In this document: one piece after another, positions 8,544 to 15,495 of the stretch
Layout of the letters: every line of letters starts with the position of its first letter
Numbering within the stretch: the stretch's first letter is position 1
NCBI GenBank assembly: GCA_000403035.1
Contig: AQSL01000135.1
Coordinates: forward strand, 1 to 28,314
Direction of reading: 5' to 3'
Origin: Candidatus Latescibacter anaerobius SCGC AAA252-E07
GTDB taxonomy: Bacteria; Latescibacterota; Latescibacteria; Latescibacterales; Latescibacteraceae
DNA length: 28,314 nt
Made by a program: the position numbers and the translations under genes
The notes under the pieces: generated by a model
The model's input: the letters and a program-made list of their open reading frames with translations, nothing else
Database searches by the model: none
What the model was told of the DNA's origin: nothing

Positions 8544-9133
8544 TTATAAAAAGAATAAATAGGAATTCATTTCAATTGGCAAGAATAAATTCATTGTTTT
8601 ACACTTTTTTTCTGATTCATCACAAGCAACATAAACACCAATAATATATTTTGAGTCAACCGAATTTGGCACAAGGAGTTCCGTGCATTTAATTCTTTTT
8701 TTTTCATTTTTTGGATTTCATCATCATCAGTCCACCACTCAGCAAATACTAAACCTTTATCTAATTTTTTTAATCCATCAAGAACAGGATAAAACGCAGT
8801 ATAATCACTTGCTGCATTCCCATCAGCAATTATAACATTTTGTAAATCTAATACATTGGAACTAATCATTAAAACACAGATTTCTTTATAATAATTTCTA
8901 CGCTTATAAAGCATAGGATTTCTTGCATTTAAATATAAGTTTACATATTCATGAAGAAATAAACCACCTGGAACTTTTTTATCGGTTCTTCTATCCTGGA
9001 TATTCTTATCAGAAATTGATTTATGTTTTATTTTCTTTGCTTTTTTATGACATAGAATCCCGTGATCTAATATAGATATAACATTATCTATTGGTGTAAT
9101 ATAGTGTAGTTCATGAAGTTCTGACCGATCCAT
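8544..9133 (-). CDS. darT: DarT-type thymidine ADP-ribosyltransferase toxin, frame-shifted at an A9 run
   Basis: DarT uses NAD+ to ADP-ribosylate thymidine in single-stranded DNA, blocking replication; DarTG pairs act as toxin-antitoxin and anti-phage systems. Family features in the first frame are HYITPIDNVISILDHGIL (NAD-binding start) and HEYVNLYLNARNPMLY. The uninterrupted frame runs 9133-8591 (180 aa) but after Lys146 becomes unlike the family. One step back (-1) at the nine A residues (8704-8696) restores the family C-terminus: RIKCTELLVPNSVDSKYI, then GVYVACDESEKKCK, then NLFLPIEMNSYLFFL, ending at 8544 for a 196-aa product. The expected catalytic glutamate (E152 of TELLVP) exists only in the shifted frame. 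Causes may be a sequencing error, a disabled toxin, phase variation, or programmed slippage. The shifted stop lies 11 nt before darG. Confidence 0.85.
8696..8704 (-). other. A9 homopolymer, candidate slippery / phase-variable site in darT
   Basis: Nine A residues in the coding strand, read as three Lys codons directly after Met143. A -1 shift, one added A or two lost A residues joins the two halves of the DarT protein; losing one A gives an immediate stop (AAT TAA). Runs of nine A residues are known to allow RNA polymerase slippage, and A-AAA-AAA is a competent -1 ribosomal slip site. Confidence 0.6.
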
Positions 9134-9159
9134 AAAATCCCCATTACATTTAATAATAT

Positions 9160-9210
9160 AATATAAATATTTATATTTGTTAAAATGATACTAATTATTA
9201 AATTTGTCAA
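9160..9210 (-). promoter_or_regulatory. Putative darTG promoter region with an 18-bp AT palindrome
   Basis: Upstream of darT the minus strand carries TTGACA (9210-9205) but no convincing -10 box at standard spacing; the downstream region is a run of A/T. AATATAAATATTTATATT at 9160-9177 is a perfect 18-bp palindrome between this box and the start codon. It may be an operator for autoregulation or simply AT-rich sequence. A weak GGGG precedes the darT ATG. Confidence 0.3.
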
Positions 9211-9261
9211 GCTTAAAATTTTCATTTTTTCTTTACGATTGTAATATGATCTAATTGCTAA

Positions 9262-10371
9262 TCATTTTCTCAACAGCACATGAATCCGCACATCTTCTCT
9301 TTCTATCCTTTCCCTGACATACTCCACATCCTCCTCGTACGGTACAATCGCGAAAAAGTCTTTTGTATCGATCGTATCGAGTTCAATATCGCCACGGATT
9401 CTCCATTCCTTTTCTTTCGTCCAGTCGGCTTTTTCGCCGGGGGACTGCACGAACAGGTTGTCCGGTGATGGTAAAAATTCTTTTTCCCCGTAACGAACCG
9501 CATGTGCACCCATCCGAACCATGACATCCTGCCTGATAGCAATGCCGTACGGTTCAAAACTGTACCGTACAAACCGTTTTCTCCAGCGCATGAGAGAAAC
9601 CGACTCTTCCGGCGGAAGCGAAGTAAGGGCAACCGCTCTCTGTCTCCCGGGAAGTTTCCATGATGATCCCCGTATGAGCTGCTCTGTGAGAATCCTGGTC
9701 AATGTATCGCAGGCGCTGCGCACATACCTGTCCGGATAGTGTATAAGGTCGCGGTAAAACTCCCATGCCCGTTCCTGCGGCCATGGACCCTGTGATGACC
9801 TTGTCCAGTGAACAATCCACTTGCCTTCCGGAAAGGAATTGATCGAACATTTTGAAAAATCATACAATATCACGTGTGCGGATTTTTCCTGTGTCCAGGG
9901 AATCCTGAAATCATTTCTGACCTTGCGAGCGTACCCAGCTTCCGAAATAAGCGTATCCAGCTTCCCGCCCGGCCGTATGGAAACAGGATAGACGCTATCG
10001 GCGGTTTTGAGAGCAAGTCTGTCTCTTAATTTCCAGCTTGTTTTCGGTTGTTTCCCCGGTTGTTTCCCGAGGTACAGAGGCGATGTACGGCGTATGTCGA
10101 GGGCGTATTCCCTGACAAGTCGATTGAATTGCTCGTGTCCCGTTCTGTCGTCACAGGCATTGACAAGTACGATGATTTCTATCCCGTTTTTGACAGTGAG
10201 ATAGGTAACAATATCCCACATGACCGGTTCGGTGCTGCAGATCATTTGTAGCGTTTGTCCGGAGAGACCGTTAACCGCTTTCACGGTGGCCTGAATCCAT
10301 GTGTCGGAACCGAGGGGATATTTACTATGAGCTGAATTGAGGATAAGGACAGCAGGTTTTGTAACAATCAT
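9262..10371 (-). CDS. Unrecognised two-part protein (Rossmann/SLOG-like N-half, possible ART-like C-half)
   Basis: A 369-aa soluble protein without signal peptide that I cannot assign. The first 75 residues (AVLILNSAHSKYPLGSDTWI, then MICSTEPVMWDIVTYL, then IEIIVLVNAC) alternate strand and helix like DprA/SLOG-type Rossmann folds that bind nucleotides. A Trp-rich second half has WIVHWTRSSQGPWPQERAW, VALTSLPPEES, RWRKRFVRYSFEPYGIAIR, and KEKEWRIRGDIEL. The order His/Arg, Ser-Thr, then E-x-E resembles the H/R-S-E layout of ADP-ribosyltransferases, and the EPYGI... EWR end also recalls DUF2971/AbiGi-type proteins. Both comparisons are by eye. Start ATG 10371 is preferred over TTG 10380. It lies 128 bp upstream of darT on the same strand; base composition is like the host genes, not like darTG. 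Confidence 0.55.
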   Translation of the reverse strand: MIVTKPAVLILNSAHSKYPLGSDTWIQATVKAVNGLSGQTLQMICSTEPVMWDIVTYLTVKNGIEIIVLVNACDDRTGHEQFNRLVREYALDIRRTSPLYLGKQPGKQPKTSWKLRDRLALKTADSVYPVSIRPGGKLDTLISEAGYARKVRNDFRIPWTQEKSAHVILYDFSKCSINSFPEGKWIVHWTRSSQGPWPQERAWEFYRDLIHYPDRYVRSACDTLTRILTEQLIRGSSWKLPGRQRAVALTSLPPEESVSLMRWRKRFVRYSFEPYGIAIRQDVMVRMGAHAVRYGEKEFLPSPDNLFVQSPGEKADWTKEKEWRIRGDIELDTIDTKDFFAIVPYEEDVEYVRERIEREDVRIHVLLRK

Positions 10372-10424
10372 AATACTCAAATAAATAACACGCGAAGTGG
10401 AATTGCAAGGGTATTATAGGTGGG

Positions 10425-10490
10425 CGGTGAAAAAGTCTTTTCACACACCCCGGATTGTAATATATGACAGCACCATGTGTGAAAAAATCG
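10425..10490 (-). terminator. Possible stem-loop terminator after the Asn/Gln-rich gene
   Basis: CTTTTCACACA (about 10437) pairs with TGTGTGAAAA (about 10477-10486) across a loop of roughly 30 nt, and a second small near-palindrome GTGAAAAAGTCTTTTCAC lies beside it. On the minus strand the first arm is preceded, and the second followed, by T-rich sequence. The long loop makes it a weak candidate; it sits between the stop at 10525 and the start of the next minus-strand gene. Confidence 0.3.
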
Positions 10491-10524
10491 AAAAGCCGGC
10501 GCTATCCATACTATGGTATATGTC

Positions 10525-11247
10525 CTATAGGTTTTGGAATAATGTAGCTTCCTGCAGGCGCTTCATCCCTGTTCTCAGATAAAGGTCAGCAGAAGAAGAC
10601 AGGAAATTACTACGTTGTGGACTTTTATTACCGACCTGGTACTGAGAAAGTGCATTATTAATAAAGGCGCTGGTCAGACCTGTTTGAGTTGAACCTGTTC
10701 CGGTATTCCCATTCCTCACAGACAATGCGCCGAAGTTCGTTGAACTCTGGCCGGTTCTGATAAACGTATCCGATCCTCCCGGAAGAAGGTTTGTACGGTT
10801 ACTTCTGGAGGAATTTATTTCCTGATATTGCATAATACCCTGGTTTATGGAAATGTTTATTGTGGAAACAAGGGAATTGAGCGGGCTCTGACCATATGAA
10901 GTACCGGCAAATAACGAATTTTCATTCAGAAGTTTCGGGCCTGCTTGTAAATAAAGGTCAGCGCCGGCACGTACATTGTTCTGTGCGCTTCGTGCTAATT
11001 GGTTATTCTGCTTGTAAGTGTTCATTCCCCGTTGAGTCTGCGTACCGGCAAGAGTATTACCGGGAGCGCCTGTGGAAGTTTTTTGCGCTCCGGCCATCAT
11101 GGATGTAAGGGTTCCCGAACGTCTCCTGGCGGCAGAAGTATTTGCCCGTGACACAACCTGTCTGTTTGTACGGAAGTTGAAATAACCGGCTTGCTGATTC
11201 TCATTTGCCGTGTTTGTGATATAATTGCGAATAGTTTTAGCAGGCAT
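10525..11247 (-). CDS. Hypothetical low-complexity Asn/Gln/Ser/Thr-rich protein with a repeated ADLYL motif
   Basis: A 240-aa protein without signal peptide or membrane segment and almost without Cys, Trp or His. It is rich in N, Q, S, T, G and A. A motif occurs twice: ADLYLQAGPKLLNENSLFAG near residues 95-114 and ADLYLRTGMKRLQEATLFQN at the C-terminus, with a degenerate version (SDTFIRTGQSSTNFGAL) between. The N-terminus (MPAKTIRNYITNTANENQQ) and the Arg-rich patch near residue 40 suggest a structural or fibrous protein rather than an enzyme. I do not recognise the family. AGAAGG stands 9 nt before the ATG, and a strong sigma70-like promoter lies upstream, so it is probably a real, independently expressed gene. 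Confidence 0.6.
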   Translation of the reverse strand: MPAKTIRNYITNTANENQQAGYFNFRTNRQVVSRANTSAARRRSGTLTSMMAGAQKTSTGAPGNTLAGTQTQRGMNTYKQNNQLARSAQNNVRAGADLYLQAGPKLLNENSLFAGTSYGQSPLNSLVSTINISINQGIMQYQEINSSRSNRTNLLPGGSDTFIRTGQSSTNFGALSVRNGNTGTGSTQTGLTSAFINNALSQYQVGNKSPQRSNFLSSSADLYLRTGMKRLQEATLFQNL

Positions 11248-11291
11248 GTAAGGTCACCTTCTTTACATTTGGAAACAACACACTTATTTTA

Positions 11292-11319
11292 AATATACTG
11301 ATTTTTTTGGTTTTGTCAA
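11292..11319 (-). promoter_or_regulatory. Sigma70-like promoter of the Asn/Gln-rich gene
   Basis: On the minus strand TTGACA (11319-11314) is followed after 16 nt by TATATT (11297-11292), about 45 nt before the ATG at 11247. The boxes are near consensus. Confidence 0.6.
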
Positions 11320-11578
11320 GATGCGATTAGCAATATTACTATATAACCGTATAATGTGCCTCATGATAAGCAGAAACCGGTAAAACGATTGTATTGAAAA
11401 CAGTGCCGGATTACAGAATGATACTTTCTGAAAAGCTTGTATCTTGAATTTTAAACGCGACGGAGAAAGAACGGTTGACAGCCGAAAATAATAGCTTGAC
11501 TTGCGATATAATATGTGTTTGATTTTAATTGAAGTTAATTGATTACAGTCAAACAATATAAATAACACGGGTGGTGCC
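11320..11578. other. Intergenic region between divergent genes
   Basis: This stretch separates the divergent genes at 11247 and 11579. Besides the minus-strand promoter at 11292-11319 it holds a perfect TATAAT at 11507-11512 on the plus strand, about 70 nt before the next gene, but without a good -35 at normal spacing (TTGACA at 11475 is 26 nt away). No hidden coding sequence or structured RNA was seen. Confidence 0.4.
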
Positions 11579-12067
11579 ATGAACGAGAACGAGAGCTGGT
11601 TTGAAAAAATTGAAAAGGTTATTGTCGGGTATAGATTTTTATTCAGTATGATTGATCCCTCAGAAAACCCAATGGATACATTACTTCGTGTCGCACGGCG
11701 TATAGATAAAAATTCTTCCGAGTGTCTTTATTGCGAAGAGTACAAGAAAGAAATTGAAGAAATTACCCGTAATTTTGAAACCATAAAAAATCTGCCCACC
11801 GCTGAACGTAAACGGCCTTTTAAAAGAATGAAACCCGTTATCCGGCATCTTCAAAAAGAGCATAAACTTGTTGTGCATAATCAATATGTTAAAATTGGAA
11901 TAGTAGCCGGACTGGCCGGCGGGGCGGTTCCGGGGTTGATTGGCGGGATTATTTTTAAGAATCCTCTCATAGGAATAATGTTTGGTATGGTGATCGGGAT
12001 TTTTGCAGGGATGAAGGTTGGGACTGTTCTCGAATCAAGAGCGAGTAAAGAAAAAAGATTATTATAA
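11579..12067 (+). CDS. Small membrane protein with glycine-rich C-terminal segments and CxxC/HxxxxH motif
   Basis: A 162-aa hypothetical protein. The N-terminal two thirds are charged and cytoplasmic-looking, with CLYCEEYKKEIEEI (C49, C52) and, about 40 residues on, RHLQKEHK (HxxxxH), a spacing that could bind one zinc ion. The C-terminal third has two short hydrophobic segments rich in Gly (IGIVAGLAGGAVPGLIGGII and a GIMFGMVIGIFAGMKVG segment), as in glycine-zipper proteins that insert in or associate with membranes. The last residues are charged again. GGTGG precedes the ATG by a few bases. The next gene is the SSS symporter 122 bp downstream, with no evident link. Function unknown. Confidence 0.6.
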   Translation: MNENESWFEKIEKVIVGYRFLFSMIDPSENPMDTLLRVARRIDKNSSECLYCEEYKKEIEEITRNFETIKNLPTAERKRPFKRMKPVIRHLQKEHKLVVHNQYVKIGIVAGLAGGAVPGLIGGIIFKNPLIGIMFGMVIGIFAGMKVGTVLESRASKEKRLL

Positions 12068-12189
12068 TCGACCGCCACGGCAGTTTTCTTCTCATTACGT
12101 ATATTTTCAGCATAAATATATCGCCGTATTTATCGAAGGGAATGTTTTTCCTGAAATGGATATAAATTCCGGAAGCGAAAGGATTGTTA

Positions 12190-13800
12190 ATGCAGAATGT
12201 ATCTTTGAGCTTTCTTGATGTAAGTGTTTTTGTGCTCTATTTTGTCGCGATTGTTTTTTTCGGTCTTTTCATGGCCCGTAAGAGAAAAAATACAGCCAAA
12301 GAGTATTTTCTTGCAGGCGATCGTCTTCCCTGGTATGTTATTGGTTCTTCACTGACAGCATCAAATATCTCAGCAGAACATTTTGTTGGTATGATAGGAT
12401 CGGCGTATGCTGCCGGGCTTGTCGTCGGCAATATGGAATGGGGAAACTTCATCACCTATACCATGCTTGTATGGGTGTTTCTCCCCTATTATATGCGCGG
12501 CGGTCTGTATACCATGCCGGAGTTTCTTGAAAACCGTTTCAACCGGACATGCCGCTATTTTTATGCTGTGACAACACTCCTTACCTATATTCTCGGCTTC
12601 ATTGCCGCAATTCTTTATGCCGGTGCTCTGGTTCTGGAAGCCTTATTCGGAATACCCCTTTACTGGGGAGTACTGCTTATTGCTTTGACTACATCGGTAT
12701 ACACTGTGTATGGCGGTCTTACTTCTGTTGTATGGACCGAGTTTGTGCAATGCATCGTTCTTTTTGCCGGTGGAATAACGGTAACTGTGTTCGGGCTTAT
12801 CCGTGTGGGAGGTCTGGCGCCCCTTATCCGGGAGTTTCCTGAAAAGTTTTTCATGGCCTATCCCACCTCGCATCCGGATTTTCCTTTTGCGGGTATGGTG
12901 GGAACTGTCCTTTCGGTCAGCATGTGGTATGTGTGTACGAATCAATTTATGGTGCAGCGCTGTCTCGGAGCCAGGAGCGAATGGGATGCGCGTATGGGAG
13001 GTATTACCGCCGGATATTACAAGCTGGTCCTGCCGGTGATTATCTGTCTCCCGGGAATAATCGCCTTCAAGGTTCTGGGCCCGGATGTTAATCCCAATCA
13101 TGTTTTCCCTCTTCTTGTAGCAGAGTTAATTCCGGTAGGTCTCATTGGTCTTATTATGGCAGGTCTTGCTTCTGCCATTATGTCCACGGTCTCATCGACT
13201 TTGAATGCCGCAAGCACCGTTATTACCATGGATATTTTACGGCCGTTGGTGTTGAAAGACGCTCCGGAAAAGAAACTTGTATGGTCTGGCCGTCTGTCGA
13301 GTGTGTTTATGATGATATTTGCCATAGGGGCTGCGCTCTGGTTTTGTGAAAAACAGGGTCAGGTTTTTCTTGTCATCCAGAACATATACAGCTATTTTGC
13401 CGCGCCTGTGGCTGCCCTTTTTCTCCTGGGAATTTTCTGGAAAGGGGCTACACCGACTGCTGCGACGGTTACATTTATTGCCGGTTTTTCTTTAAACGAA
13501 ATCGTCGATAGAATAATTTTCAAGATTGCCCCGTTTTCGAATTACGACAGTTTCTATAACAGGGCAACGGTAGTATTCTTTCTCTCGCTCGTTATCATGA
13601 CCCTGGTTTCCCTGGTTACCAAAAAATCCGATCCGGAAACCGTAGATAAAATCTGCTGGAGTCTTTCAGATCTGAAACTGCGCGGCGATGGAAGATCTTC
13701 CCACGGCACGAAAAGTCTTGTTGTCTTCTGGTTCTTTATGGTTGTTTCGATAATGAGTGTTTATACTGCCCTGTTTATTTTACAATGGTTGCATAAGTAG
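12190..13800 (+). CDS. Sodium:solute symporter (SSS family, SGLT-like)
   Basis: A 536-aa inner-membrane protein with about 13-14 hydrophobic helices. SSS-family landmarks are EYFLAGDRLPWYVIGSSLTASNISAEHFVG near the start, TMPEFLENRFNRTCRYFYA, and the family signature region VYGGLTSVVWTEFVQ, followed by GLASAIMSTVSSTLNAASTVITMDI, which includes the paired Ser residues of the second sodium site. The SNISAEHFVG and YGGLTSVVWTE segments are most like sugar (SGLT-type) members, so a Na+-coupled sugar uptake role is inferred; the sugar cannot be read off. Start ATG 12190 has AAAGGA 6 nt upstream and is preferred to TTG 12184. It opens the sugar-uptake block that continues with an MFS porter and AraFGH. 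Confidence 0.9.
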   Translation: MQNVSLSFLDVSVFVLYFVAIVFFGLFMARKRKNTAKEYFLAGDRLPWYVIGSSLTASNISAEHFVGMIGSAYAAGLVVGNMEWGNFITYTMLVWVFLPYYMRGGLYTMPEFLENRFNRTCRYFYAVTTLLTYILGFIAAILYAGALVLEALFGIPLYWGVLLIALTTSVYTVYGGLTSVVWTEFVQCIVLFAGGITVTVFGLIRVGGLAPLIREFPEKFFMAYPTSHPDFPFAGMVGTVLSVSMWYVCTNQFMVQRCLGARSEWDARMGGITAGYYKLVLPVIICLPGIIAFKVLGPDVNPNHVFPLLVAELIPVGLIGLIMAGLASAIMSTVSSTLNAASTVITMDILRPLVLKDAPEKKLVWSGRLSSVFMMIFAIGAALWFCEKQGQVFLVIQNIYSYFAAPVAALFLLGIFWKGATPTAATVTFIAGFSLNEIVDRIIFKIAPFSNYDSFYNRATVVFFLSLVIMTLVSLVTKKSDPETVDKICWSLSDLKLRGDGRSSHGTKSLVVFWFFMVVSIMSVYTALFILQWLHK

Positions 13801-14044
13801 TTTTTTATTACATACGGGAAGAATAATAACCCGTGAAACACGTGCAAAGGTTATGAGGGAATTAGGGCTGACCGATGAGCATGCACATTAATACGAGGTT
13901 ACATGATGGTGTTTTGTATCGGTTCAGCATGTTTATACATGATCTGATCCGGGAATTTATTCTGCATCGGAACCACTTTTCCGGTCTGCTCCGGAGAATA
14001 CGGTTACACCAGAAATTGTATCACCAAATTAAAGAGGGTTTGAT

Positions 14045-15436
14045 ATGGCTGACAGCGATTTTGAATTTGAAGGTAGTATAACGGGACAATCCCAAAAAGG
14101 GAGCATAGTCTATCTCTATCTTGTATCACTCGTAGCCGCTGTGGGCGGTTTTTTGTTCGGATTCGATATAGGTGTAATCTCCGGTGCGATACCGTTTATC
14201 ACCGAGCAGTTTAATCTTAATGTACACCAGGAAGGTTTTGTGGTCAGCAACCTTTTGATCGGTTGTGTGCTGGGAGCGTTTATAGCCGGACCCTTCAGTG
14301 ACAGATTCGGCAGGAAAAAGATCCTTATTTTTTCAGCGCTGCTCTTTGCCGCATCAGCGATTTTTTCTGCTCTTCCGCGGACGGTTACGGAGTTGGTTAT
14401 GGCGAGGTTTGCCGGCGGGATTGCCGTAGGAATAGCTTCCGTGATTTCACCGATATATATTGCGGAAATTTCACCTGCAAATATCAGGGGACGTCTTGTT
14501 GCCATTAACCAGTTTGCCATAGTTATCGGCATATTAATTACCTATATCTCCAATTGGCTTCTTGTGGATATCGGGCCGGCAAACTGGCGATGGATGTTTG
14601 CAATGGAAGCTTTTCCGGCCGGATTTTTCTTCTGTGCGCTTTTCTTCGTGCCTGAAAGTCCACGATTTTTGATGAAGAGTGGAAACCCGGATAATGCCCT
14701 GGCAATTCTCACCAGGGTTGGCGGCCGCAAAGATGCCGAAATAGTGCTCAACGAAATTGATGGATCTCTCGAAAAGGAAGAGGGATCGATGAAGGAACTC
14801 TTGAAACCGGGATTCAGGTTGGCGCTGATAGTCGGAATTTTGCTTGCGGTATTTTCACAGTGGACCGGCATGAACACTGTCGTGTATTATGCCCCGGAAA
14901 TATTCATAAGAGCCGGGTTTCCAAGCGCATCTTCCGCGCTCCTTGCCCAGGTAGCAGTGGGATTTGTAAACGTCTTATTTACGATTGTGGCTGTTATTTT
15001 TATGGATAAACTGGGGAGGAGACTCCTTTTATTGATCGGGCTTGTGGGAATGACCGTTTGCTTTGCATTAACGGGGTATGTTTTTGAGTCCCCATCAATC
15101 AACGCAACATTTATCGTGATTCCGATACTCATGTATGTTGCCTTTTTCTGCATGAGCCTGGGGCCGGTTACCTGGGTAATGTTATCCGAAATTTTTCCCA
15201 CAAAAATCCGTGGCAGGGCAATGGGAATTGCTACGATGTCGCTGTGGATCGCCTGCGCAGTTCTCTCGCAGACGTTTCCCTGGCTTATCGAAAACTTCGA
15301 GGGAAAGAGCTTCTATTTGTATTCCGGAATTTGCGTCGCCGCGGTACTATTTGCATATACTATGATACCTGAAACAAAGAATAAAACGCTCGAAGAAATT
15401 GAAGATATGTGGCTTAAAAAAGAACGGTCAGCCTGA
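14045..15436 (+). CDS. MFS sugar porter (XylE/AraE/GalP-like proton symporter)
   Basis: A 463-aa twelve-helix transporter of the sugar porter family. Landmarks are GGFLFGFDIGVISGAIPFI in helix 1, DRFGRKKILIF in the 2-3 loop, a PESPRFLMK sequence after helix 6, QWTGMNTVVYYAPEIF in helix 7 (the QxxGxNxxxYY sugar-binding motif), DKLGRRLLLLIG in the 8-9 loop and PETKNKTLEEIE at the end. It likely couples pentose or hexose uptake to protons. Given araF just downstream, arabinose, xylose or galactose are reasonable candidates. AGAGGG stands before the ATG. The 244 bp upstream contain no convincing gene. Confidence 0.93.
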   Translation: MADSDFEFEGSITGQSQKGSIVYLYLVSLVAAVGGFLFGFDIGVISGAIPFITEQFNLNVHQEGFVVSNLLIGCVLGAFIAGPFSDRFGRKKILIFSALLFAASAIFSALPRTVTELVMARFAGGIAVGIASVISPIYIAEISPANIRGRLVAINQFAIVIGILITYISNWLLVDIGPANWRWMFAMEAFPAGFFFCALFFVPESPRFLMKSGNPDNALAILTRVGGRKDAEIVLNEIDGSLEKEEGSMKELLKPGFRLALIVGILLAVFSQWTGMNTVVYYAPEIFIRAGFPSASSALLAQVAVGFVNVLFTIVAVIFMDKLGRRLLLLIGLVGMTVCFALTGYVFESPSINATFIVIPILMYVAFFCMSLGPVTWVMLSEIFPTKIRGRAMGIATMSLWIACAVLSQTFPWLIENFEGKSFYLYSGICVAAVLFAYTMIPETKNKTLEEIEDMWLKKERSA

Positions 15437-15495
15437 AACTGTCATCGGGCATAGTTACATGAAAGTAGAAAACCCATGTGCGGAAAGGGTTGAAC

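Noticed and set aside
13875..14081. 68-codon frame between the SSS and MFS genes
   Set aside because: No recognisable ribosome-binding site or family similarity, and its end overlaps the well-supported MFS start in another frame.
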